DNA from: Pseudonocardia hierapolitana | Lineage (GTDB): Bacteria > Actinomycetota > Actinomycetes > Mycobacteriales > Pseudonocardiaceae | Length of the DNA stretch: 64,000 nt | Assembly (NCBI RefSeq): GCF_007994075.1 | Contig: NZ_VIWU01000001.1 | Span: 5,580,001-5,644,000, forward strand | Direction of reading: 5' to 3' | Part shown: positions 58,162 through 64,000 of the stretch, one piece after another | Numbering within the stretch: position 1 is the stretch's first letter | How the letters are laid out: every line of letters begins with the position of its first letter | The notes under the pieces: generated by a model | Databases searched by the model: none | What the model was told of the DNA's origin: nothing | What the model saw: the letters and a program-made list of their open reading frames with translations, nothing else | Translations under genes and position numbers: made by a program

Positions 58162-58188
58162 CCGCCTCCTGGGGCCGTCAGGAGGCGG
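58162..58188. terminator. Hairpin over the stop codon of the convergent gene
   Basis: CCGCCTCCTG and CAGGAGGCGG are perfect 10-base arms with a 7-base loop, and flanking CCGT/ACGG can add pairs. The stop codon of the minus-strand gene (58178-58180) lies at the loop and right arm, so this is a likely terminator for that gene. Confidence 0.6.
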
Positions 58189-59116
58189 AACGGCCGGCTC
58201 GGTCGGCGCCGCTGCCTTGGCCGCCCTTCTCGGAGTGGGCGTCGCCGCCCTTGGCGTCGTCGCCGTTCTTGCTGTCCTCGCCGTGGTCGCCGCCCTTGGC
58301 GTCGCCGTCGTCGCTGTCCGCCTCGTCGCCCTCCCGCGCCGAACGACCGGCTGGCGGGCCCGCGGGCTGGTCGGGGTTCCCGGGAGCGGCCGTGGGCGGG
58401 CCGCCCTTGCCCGCGGTGGGGCCGGCATCGTCACCGGGCGTGGCGCCGCGATCGTCGGCGCGGCCGGGGGCCGTCGCGGACTTGCCGGGTTGCTCGGTGC
58501 GCTCGCGGACCGCGCAGAAGCCGGGGACGTCCTCCGGCGAGCCCGCCGCCTCGACGAGCGAGCGGAACGCCGGGTTCTCCGCGGCCTTGCCGGGGTTGTC
58601 GGTGGCTCCGGCGGACCACGCCTTGCAGAGGCCGAGGATCGACGGTTCGGGGGAGGGTGCGTTGGCGGCGTCCGGCCCGGGAGCGGTGGACTTGCCGGAA
58701 TCCGCGTCCGGATTCGCGCCGTCCTCGGCGCCGGACGATCCGGTGTCGGCGTTCGTCGTCGAGGACGCGGAGGTCTCGTCGGACGACGACGGTCCGCTGG
58801 ACGCGTTGGAGGCGAGGGCGACGCCGCCGGTGGCGCCGGCCACCAGGACGACGGCGGCGAGGGCCTTCGCCGCGAGGATCTTCGAGAGTGCCGTACTGAG
58901 CATCGAGGGTCTCCGGGTGGGTGCGCTGGGGAGCGGGGTCTCGCGGGGAGCGCCGACGAAGGCGGCAACGGCCGCCGTCTCGCCGGCGAGCTCGCTCGCC
59001 GCGCCGGGGCCCGCGGCGGCGGCGAGGAGCTGTCGGAGACCGGCTGGGCCGGGGCCGCCGTCGAGCAGTTGCTCGGCGGCGGCCGCGGTCAGGCGGTCCG
59101 GGTTCGAGGTGCGCAT
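58178..59116 (-). CDS. Single-pass membrane protein with acidic secreted region, partner of ECF sigma factor
   Basis: A 312-residue protein. The N terminus (MRTSNPDRLTAAAAEQLLDG) is a short cytoplasmic domain with an anti-sigma-like helix. A membrane helix follows at about 80-100 (ILAAKALAAVVLVAGATGGVALA). The outside part contains two Cys residues in LGLCKAWS and GFCAVRER, then a long disordered acidic tail (GDAKGGDHGEDSKNGDD). It directly follows the ECF sigma gene: ATG 59116 lies 35 bases downstream of the sigma stop, or ATG 59158 overlaps it. It is likely the sigma factor's regulator or a target; the known zinc anti-sigma motif is absent. Confidence 0.72.
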   Translation of the reverse strand: MRTSNPDRLTAAAAEQLLDGGPGPAGLRQLLAAAAGPGAASELAGETAAVAAFVGAPRETPLPSAPTRRPSMLSTALSKILAAKALAAVVLVAGATGGVALASNASSGPSSSDETSASSTTNADTGSSGAEDGANPDADSGKSTAPGPDAANAPSPEPSILGLCKAWSAGATDNPGKAAENPAFRSLVEAAGSPEDVPGFCAVRERTEQPGKSATAPGRADDRGATPGDDAGPTAGKGGPPTAAPGNPDQPAGPPAGRSAREGDEADSDDGDAKGGDHGEDSKNGDDAKGGDAHSEKGGQGSGADRAGRSAS

Positions 59117-59150
59117 CTCGGGCCGTCCAGCGCCGCACCCCCGCAAACCG

Positions 59151-59750
59151 TTACGCATCGTGCTCACCCATCCAGCGGTCGCTGTCGATCGCCTTGGCCA
59201 GCTTCTTGAGGCCGCGGTGGGCGGCAACCCGCACCGCGCCGGGGCGCTTGCCGAGCACCTTCGCCGCGGTAGGGGCGTCGAGCCCGACCACGGCGCGCAG
59301 GAGGACCGCCTCCGCCTCCGTCTGCGGCAGCGCGAGGATCTGGGCCATCGCCCACCGGGTCGACATCCCCTCCATCGCCGACCCGTGCGCGTCGGTGGTG
59401 TCCGGGTGCTCGGCGAGCGTGTCCATCTCGGTCGGGTCGGCCGGCCGCCGGCTCCGGGTGCGGGCCCAGTCCAGCGCGCGGTTGCGGCAGATCGTGCTGA
59501 CCCACCCCCGGAACCCGTCGAGGTCGCCCTCGAAGCCCCGCAGGTCCCGGGCCACCTGCAACCAGGTCTCCGCCGTGACGTCCTCCGCCTCGGACCCGAT
59601 CAGTGCCGTGGCGTACCGCAGCAGCCGCGGCTGCAGGTCGCGGTACAGGGCGACGAACCCCGCCTCGTCGCCGCGGGACGCCGCGCGCAGCGCTTCCTCC
59701 AGATCCGGTTCGGCTCGCGGTGGTATCACTTCGCCCGCGGCAGCGCGCAC
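59151..59750 (-). CDS. ECF-type RNA polymerase sigma factor
   Basis: A 199-residue ECF sigma factor. Region 2 is about 20-95 (EAGFVALYRDLQPRLLRYAT, GFRGWVSTICRNRALDWAR) and region 4 about 130-185 (ALPQTEAEAVLLRAVVGLDA, then PGAVRVAAHRGLKKL). GTG 59750 is preceded by GGAGG four bases away. The TAA stop is close to or overlaps the next gene, a membrane protein, so they are translationally coupled. Its target genes are unknown. Confidence 0.9.
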   Translation of the reverse strand: MRAAAGEVIPPRAEPDLEEALRAASRGDEAGFVALYRDLQPRLLRYATALIGSEAEDVTAETWLQVARDLRGFEGDLDGFRGWVSTICRNRALDWARTRSRRPADPTEMDTLAEHPDTTDAHGSAMEGMSTRWAMAQILALPQTEAEAVLLRAVVGLDAPTAAKVLGKRPGAVRVAAHRGLKKLAKAIDSDRWMGEHDA

Positions 59751-59904
59751 ACGTCCTCCACGTCCTTTCCCGGGACGGAGGGCGGGAGCGCGGGGGAGCG
59801 CCGCCCAGGGCCGTCCGGACCGGCAGCGCCGCGCGCCGCCGGAGCGTTACACGGTCGGGCGGCGCGGATGGTTCAGCGCTTGCGCAGGGCGGTGCTGCAG
59901 GCGG

Positions 59905-60414
59905 TCAGTCGACCGGCCGGCGGCGGCCGTCGCTGCCCGTCGTGAGCGCAGGAGGCACGCTCGGTGGTTCGGGAGCAAGCCTGCCGGCCACGACGAGCCC
60001 GTAGAGGACGTGGTCGAGCGCCACCAGCACGCGCCAGAGCACCCGGCGCCTGCGGGCGTGCCGGACGCCGAGCGCAGGCGCGATCCCGAGCTCGAAGGCG
60101 AGCCAGATCGCGAGGCCGTAGACCGGCCCCGCGGCGGGGTGCCGGCGGACACCCGCGGGGAGCAGCCCGAACACCAGCCCGCCACCGGTGCCGTACGTCC
60201 AGTGCGCCACCTCGATGACGGCGTTCCGCGACCGCTCGGGCAGCCGGCGCACGATCCCGGGTGCCTTCTCCTCCACGATGGCTTCCGGCGGGCTCTGCTC
60301 CTGCCGCCCGACGGCCGCGGTGACCGTGCGGAGCCCGGTCATCGCCATCGCACCGATCAACCCCCGAGCGCCGGCTCGTGCCGTCGCCCACCGGTGCCTG
60401 CTGATCGTCGCCAC
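59905..60414 (-). CDS. YagU/DUF1440-like membrane protein
   Basis: A 169-residue membrane protein with about four helices (for example GLIGAMAMTGLRTVTAAVG, GTGGGLVFGLLPAGV, GPVYGLAIWLAFELGIAPALG). The pattern resembles the YagU/DUF1440 family, a group with no clear biochemical role. GTG 60414 follows GGGG six bases upstream. It lies alone between the sigma gene pair and a divergent hydrolase operon. The identification of family is moderate. Confidence 0.65.
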   Translation of the reverse strand: MATISRHRWATARAGARGLIGAMAMTGLRTVTAAVGRQEQSPPEAIVEEKAPGIVRRLPERSRNAVIEVAHWTYGTGGGLVFGLLPAGVRRHPAAGPVYGLAIWLAFELGIAPALGVRHARRRRVLWRVLVALDHVLYGLVVAGRLAPEPPSVPPALTTGSDGRRRPVD

Positions 60415-60614
60415 CAGCGCCCCTTTCCGGGAGAGAGAGACGGGTCCCGGCAGCGGGATGCCCGTTCCCGGCCGGGGCAATCGTGCTCCCGCGGTTCCCC
60501 GGAGGACGCGGGGCGCGCTGATCGCGGCAGGAGGAACCGGGATGCACGCGCCCGCCGCCGCGCCGTCAGCCCTGCTCATGGTGCGGACGCCAGGGAGCGG
60601 TCCCCACTGGGAAC

Positions 60615-60640
60615 ATGCAGCCTGTACGTACAGGCTGCAT
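60615..60640. promoter_or_regulatory. Perfect 26-bp palindrome upstream of the hydrolase-TetR operon
   Basis: Both strands read ATGCAGCCTGTAC then its exact inverse GTACAGGCTGCAT. It ends 17 bases before the hydrolase ATG and overlaps the start of a likely -10 region (TATGTAT). A perfect 26-bp palindrome here is very probably the operator of the TetR regulator encoded two genes downstream. Confidence 0.75.
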
Positions 60641-60657
60641 GTATGTATCTTCAGAGC

Positions 60658-61341
60658 ATGACGACGTTCGTTCTGGTGCACGGGGCGTGGTACGGCGGCT
60701 GGTGCTGGCGGGACGTCGCGCCGCCGCTGCGCGCGGCCGGCCACGAGGTGCTGACGCCCACGCTCACCGGGCTGGGGGAGCGGGCATCCGAGTTCCGCGA
60801 GGACATCGGCCTGCGGACGCACGTGGAGAACGTGGTCGACCTCTTGCGCCGCGCGGACCTGCGCGACGTCGTCCTGGTCGGCCACAGCTACGCGGGACTC
60901 GTGGTGCGCGAGGCCGCCGACCGCGAACCGGAGCGGATCGCCCGGCTCACGCTCGTCGACGCGTGGGCAGGGCGCGACGGGGAGTCGATCGACAGCCTCG
61001 CGCCGGAGTTCTTCCGCAACTGGGTCGAGTCGATCACGACGGACGGCGCGATCCCCGTCCCGCCCGCACCGTCGGTGGGAGTGACCGAGCCCGACCAGGT
61101 CGCGTGGCTCGAGTCGCGGTTGACCCCGCAGCCGCGGCGGACGTTCTCCGAGCCCACCCGCCTCACCGGAGCGGTCGAGGCCATCCCCTGCCGGGCGGTG
61201 CTCTGCACGCCGCCCGGTCCCATGCCGTTCGGTGAGTTGGCCCGCGGGTTCGGGTGGAAGACCGTGGAGCTGGAATCGGGCCACGACGCCATGACCGGCG
61301 CTCCGGCGCAGCTGGCGCGCATCCTCCTGGACGACGCGTGA
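60658..61341 (+). CDS. Alpha/beta hydrolase (small esterase family)
   Basis: A 227-residue alpha/beta hydrolase. The oxyanion-hole motif is VLVHGAWYGGWCWR near the N terminus, nucleophile Ser77 is in LVGHSYAGLVV, and the His is in ESGHDAMTG near the end. This is the salicylate-esterase/EstC type of hydrolase acting on small esters. ATG 60658 follows a likely -10 region and 26-bp palindrome. Its stop overlaps the TetR start, so it is the first gene of a hydrolase-TetR-oxidoreductase operon. Confidence 0.88.
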   Translation: MTTFVLVHGAWYGGWCWRDVAPPLRAAGHEVLTPTLTGLGERASEFREDIGLRTHVENVVDLLRRADLRDVVLVGHSYAGLVVREAADREPERIARLTLVDAWAGRDGESIDSLAPEFFRNWVESITTDGAIPVPPAPSVGVTEPDQVAWLESRLTPQPRRTFSEPTRLTGAVEAIPCRAVLCTPPGPMPFGELARGFGWKTVELESGHDAMTGAPAQLARILLDDA

Positions 61342-61931
61342 CCCGCAACCGCAAGGTCGAACAGGGCGAGCACACGCGCGACGCGCTCGTCGCGACCGCC
61401 GTCGCCCTCTTCGCCGAGAAGGGGTACGCCGGCACGTCCACCACGGAGATCGTGGACCGGGCCGGGCTCACCCGCGGCGCCCTCTACCACCACTTCGCCG
61501 ACAAGGACCAGCTCTTCGAGGCCGCCCTCGACGCGGTGGAGGGCGACATCTTCGAGCGCGTGCAGGCCGCGGGCGCGCCGCTGGGCAACGACCTGCGGCG
61601 CCGGCTCGCGGTCGGGGTCGACGTGTTCCTCGACGCCTGCCTGGAGCCCGCCGTGCAGCGGATCCTCCTGCAGGAGGCGCCGGCCGTGCTCGGCTGGGAA
61701 CGGTGGCAGCGGCTCGACCGCCCGCGCTGTGCACGCCGGCTGCTCGCGGCCAACCTGGCCGAGGCCGCTGAACGGGGGCTGATCGTCACGCCGTCCGCGG
61801 CGGCCCTCACACATCTCGTGTACGGCGCGCTGGTGCAGGCCGGCATCGTGATCGCCGGCGCCGAGGATCCCCGCGCGACGCGCGCGACCATGGGGGAGAC
61901 GGTCCACCGCCTCCTCGACGCGATGTTCTGA
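61338..61931 (+). CDS. TetR-family transcriptional regulator
   Basis: A 197-residue TetR regulator. The DNA-binding part is about 10-57 (DALVATAVALFAEKGYAGTS, then LTRGALYHHFADKDQLFEAA). The C-terminal domain is of normal length. The GTG start overlaps the hydrolase stop. The perfect palindrome at 60615 upstream of the operon is its most probable operator, making it autoregulated. The inducer may be the ester or its product. Confidence 0.92.
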   Translation: MTRNRKVEQGEHTRDALVATAVALFAEKGYAGTSTTEIVDRAGLTRGALYHHFADKDQLFEAALDAVEGDIFERVQAAGAPLGNDLRRRLAVGVDVFLDACLEPAVQRILLQEAPAVLGWERWQRLDRPRCARRLLAANLAEAAERGLIVTPSAAALTHLVYGALVQAGIVIAGAEDPRATRATMGETVHRLLDAMF

Positions 61932-61943
61932 GAGGGGGTGAAG

Positions 61944-62888
61944 ATGCACGTCGTGCGCCAGCAGGAGTGGGGCGGCCCGGAGACGCTGCAGGTCGTCGAG
62001 GTGCCGGTGCCGCGGCCGGCGCCCACCGAGGTCCTCGTGCGGGTCGTCGCGGCCGGCGTGAACCCGGTGGACGTGTACACGCGCAGGGGCCTGGCCTACA
62101 ACCGCGTGCTGAGCCTGCCGTTCGTCAACGGCTGGGACGTGGCCGGTGTCGTGGAGGACGTCGGCTACGGGGTCACGCGCTTCCGGCCCGGCGACCGGGT
62201 CTTCGGGATGCCGTGGTTCCCGCGGGAGGCGGGCGGCTACGCCGAGTACCTCGTCGCGCCGTCCCGGCACTTCGCGTCGATCCCGGACGGGATGGGCTTC
62301 GCCGAGGCCGCCGCGCTCCCGCTCGCCGGGTTGACGGCGTGGCAGATGCTGGTGGACGCCGCACAGGTCGCGCCGGGGCACCGGGTGCTCGTCTCCGCCG
62401 CCGCGGGCGGGGTGGGGCACCTCGCCGTGCAGGTCGCGAAGGCGCACGGCGCGCACGTCATCGGCACGGCGAGCGCGGCCAAGCACGGCTTCGTGCGCGG
62501 ACTGGGGGCCGACGAGGTGGTCGACTACACGGCCGTCGACGTCGCGGACGCCGTTAGCGACGTGGACGTGGTGATCCAGATGTTCGGTGGCGACCACGCG
62601 CTCCGGGCCCTCGGGTGCCTGCGCCCGGGCGGGATCATGGTCAACGCGCAGGGGGCGTGGACGGAGGGCATGGCCGAACGGGCCGCGGAGCTCGGGGTGC
62701 GCGCCACCGCGTTCCTCGTGGAGCCGGACGCCGACGGGCTCGATGCGCTCGCCCGCCTCGTGGTGGAGGGCCGGCTCACCGTCCACGTCTCGGCGCGGTT
62801 CCCGCTGGCGGACGTCGCGGCGGCCCATGCGCTGGTGGCCGAGGGACGCACCACCGGGAAGGTCGTGCTCACCGTCAGCGACGCCTGA
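61944..62888 (+). CDS. Zinc-independent MDR-family quinone oxidoreductase
   Basis: A 314-residue medium-chain dehydrogenase/reductase. The N-terminal GroES-like domain includes VVAAGVNPVDVYTRRG and NGWDVAGVVEDVG. The cofactor loop is AAAGGVGHLAVQVAKAHGA, an AAGGVG-type NADPH site. Zinc-binding Cys residues are missing, as in quinone oxidoreductases (QOR, TdhL type). It should reduce quinones or enones with NADPH. ATG 61944 follows GAGGGG; the upstream GTG 61938 is too close to it. It follows the TetR gene by 12 bases and belongs to the operon. Confidence 0.9.
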   Translation: MHVVRQQEWGGPETLQVVEVPVPRPAPTEVLVRVVAAGVNPVDVYTRRGLAYNRVLSLPFVNGWDVAGVVEDVGYGVTRFRPGDRVFGMPWFPREAGGYAEYLVAPSRHFASIPDGMGFAEAAALPLAGLTAWQMLVDAAQVAPGHRVLVSAAAGGVGHLAVQVAKAHGAHVIGTASAAKHGFVRGLGADEVVDYTAVDVADAVSDVDVVIQMFGGDHALRALGCLRPGGIMVNAQGAWTEGMAERAAELGVRATAFLVEPDADGLDALARLVVEGRLTVHVSARFPLADVAAAHALVAEGRTTGKVVLTVSDA

Positions 62889-62950
62889 ACTCGCACGCGG
62901 CGCGGTTTGATCCCCGTCACAGCTCTACCCTGGGCAGACGTGACTGCTGC

Positions 62951-63877
62951 GTGAACGGCGTGATCGACGCTTTCGTCGTGATCGGGGTCGTCGTCGCGGT
63001 CGGCTATCTGGTCGGGCGGGCCGGGGTGCTCGGGCCTGCTGCCACCCAGGTGCTCTCGCGGGCGGCGTTCTTCGTCGCGTCCCCTGCGCTGCTGTTCAGC
63101 ACGCTCGCCCGTACGGACGTGGGCGCGGTGTTCTCCGACGGCCTCGTCGTCACGGCGGTGACGAGTGTGCTGGCGTGCCTGCTCTACGTCCCGGTCGGGC
63201 TGCTGCGCAGGCGGCCGGCGGGGGAGACCGCCGTGGGCGCGATGGCGAGCGGTTACGTCAACGCGGGGAACCTCGGGCTTCCGATCGCCACCTACGCGCT
63301 GGGGAACGTGACCGAGGCCGTCCCGGTGCTGGTGTTCCAGCTCGCGGTGCTCACCCCGGTCTTCACCACGGTGCTCGGCGTGCTGTCGGAGCGGGCGAGC
63401 GACGGCCGTCAGCCGCTGTGGCGGATGGTGACGGCGCCGCTGCGCAACCCGATCGCACTGGCCACGGGGGCGGGGATCGTGGTGTCGGCCACGGGGCTGG
63501 TCCCGCCCGAGCCGGTGATCGCGCCGATCGAGCTGATCTCCGACCTCGCGGTGCCGGGGATGCTCCTCGCGTTCGGGATCTCGCTCTGCGGGGCGAAGCG
63601 GCCCGGCGCGGGCGAGACAGCGCCGCTCCTGGCGACCGTGCTGCTGCTCAAGTGCGTCGTGCATCCGGTGCTTGCGCTGCTCGTCGGCCTGCTTCTCGGG
63701 CTGGAAGGGCACGGGCTGCTCGCGGTCGTGGTCTGCGCGGCCCTGCCGACGGCGCAGAACGTGTTCGGCTACGCGGTGCGGTTCGAGCAGGGCGTCGTGC
63801 TGGGCCGGGACGCGGCGCTGAGCACCACCGTGGTCAGCGTCCCGGTCCTCTTCGCCGTCGTCGCGGTGCTGGCATGA
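62951..63877 (+). CDS. Auxin-efflux-carrier (AEC) family transporter
   Basis: A 308-residue membrane transporter with about ten helices. The family pattern is seen in ASPALLFSTLART, YVNAGNLGLPIATYALG (N-terminal core) and ALPTAQNVFGYAVRF (C-terminal core), the typical unwound-helix regions of this fold. It exports or exchanges organic acids such as malate or 2-oxoacids; the substrate is unknown. GTG 62951 is tentative and GTG 62960 is close. It ends 6 bases before the convergent gene at the window edge. Confidence 0.85.
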   Translation: MNGVIDAFVVIGVVVAVGYLVGRAGVLGPAATQVLSRAAFFVASPALLFSTLARTDVGAVFSDGLVVTAVTSVLACLLYVPVGLLRRRPAGETAVGAMASGYVNAGNLGLPIATYALGNVTEAVPVLVFQLAVLTPVFTTVLGVLSERASDGRQPLWRMVTAPLRNPIALATGAGIVVSATGLVPPEPVIAPIELISDLAVPGMLLAFGISLCGAKRPGAGETAPLLATVLLLKCVVHPVLALLVGLLLGLEGHGLLAVVVCAALPTAQNVFGYAVRFEQGVVLGRDAALSTTVVSVPVLFAVVAVLA

Positions 63878-63883
63878 CCGGCC

Positions 63884-64000
63884 TCACAGCGACTCGAGCC
63901 CCGCGTGCCCGTCGCCTGCGCGGATGAAGCGGGTCATGCCGATCTGCTGGGTGGTGGCCGTCGCGGCGGGGACGTCCTCCGGAAGCAGGAACGCCCGGCT
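63884..64000 (-). CDS. C-terminal part of an unrecognised protein (truncated by window end)
   Basis: An open frame enters from the right edge and ends at a TGA (63884-63886 on the minus strand), giving 38 visible residues, including PEDVPAATATTQQIGMTRF and GDGHAGLESL. It is convergent to the AEC gene with 6 bases between stops. The family cannot be told from this tail. Confidence 0.5.
   Translation of the reverse strand, partial: SRAFLLPEDVPAATATTQQIGMTRFIRAGDGHAGLESL

Overview
The window is about 73 % GC. Genes are tightly packed, many joined by 4-base GTGA or ATGA overlaps, with frequent GTG starts. Gene content (kdpFABC-DE, ECF sigma/anti-sigma pairs, an iniBAC-like locus, a DUF222/13E12 HNH gene, a bkd operon with an Lrp regulator) points to an actinobacterium. 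Pseudonocardia or a close relative in Pseudonocardiaceae is the best guess; this rests on gene style and content, not on a marker gene.

Layout. 1-2332: three overlapping genes ending in an asparagine-synthetase-like enzyme that lacks the N-terminal Cys. 2349-9391: TetR regulator, CDF metal exporter, membrane protein, a divergent regulator/MFS exporter pair with a palindromic operator between them, and a gentisate dioxygenase/fumarylpyruvate hydrolase pair. 9557-17423: complete kdp potassium system with a tandem-repeat control region. 17386-22850: EEP-family hydrolase plus MFS, LysR, gamma carbonic anhydrase, TetR/GNAT and a membrane protein. 22921-26823: branched-chain 2-oxoacid dehydrogenase operon with an Lrp-type regulator; the E2 gene carries a 53-bp hairpin element read through in frame. 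26990-29078: HNH endonuclease gene inside a symmetric arrangement of palindromes and 79-bp inverted repeats. 29148-32250: imine-reductase-like enzyme, voltage-gated cation channel, cupin, orphan ABC ATPase.

32546-41543 is a nine-gene uptake and catabolism operon: an unusual regulator, an ABC importer for a carbohydrate-type ligand, two acetyl-xylan-esterase-like proteins (one without the nucleophile), a SelA-like PLP enzyme and a RidA protein. Together they suggest import, ester removal, PLP-dependent elimination and enamine/imine clean-up of an unknown acylated amino compound.

41560-46561: membrane protein, zinc-type anti-sigma factor and divergent ECF sigma factor, then a Crp-like regulator overlapping a membrane nucleotide cyclase. 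46611-54641: a membrane-anchored Hsp70-like ATPase diverges from an iniBAC-like operon (acidic protein, IniB-like protein, two dynamin-like GTPases, LuxR regulator). 54742-64000: MFS exporter, cytokinin-dehydrogenase-like flavoprotein with a divergent AraC regulator, a second ECF sigma factor with a membrane partner, a TetR-controlled hydrolase operon with a perfect 26-bp palindrome, an auxin-efflux-type carrier, and a truncated gene at the edge. No rRNA, tRNA, CRISPR array or transposase was seen.
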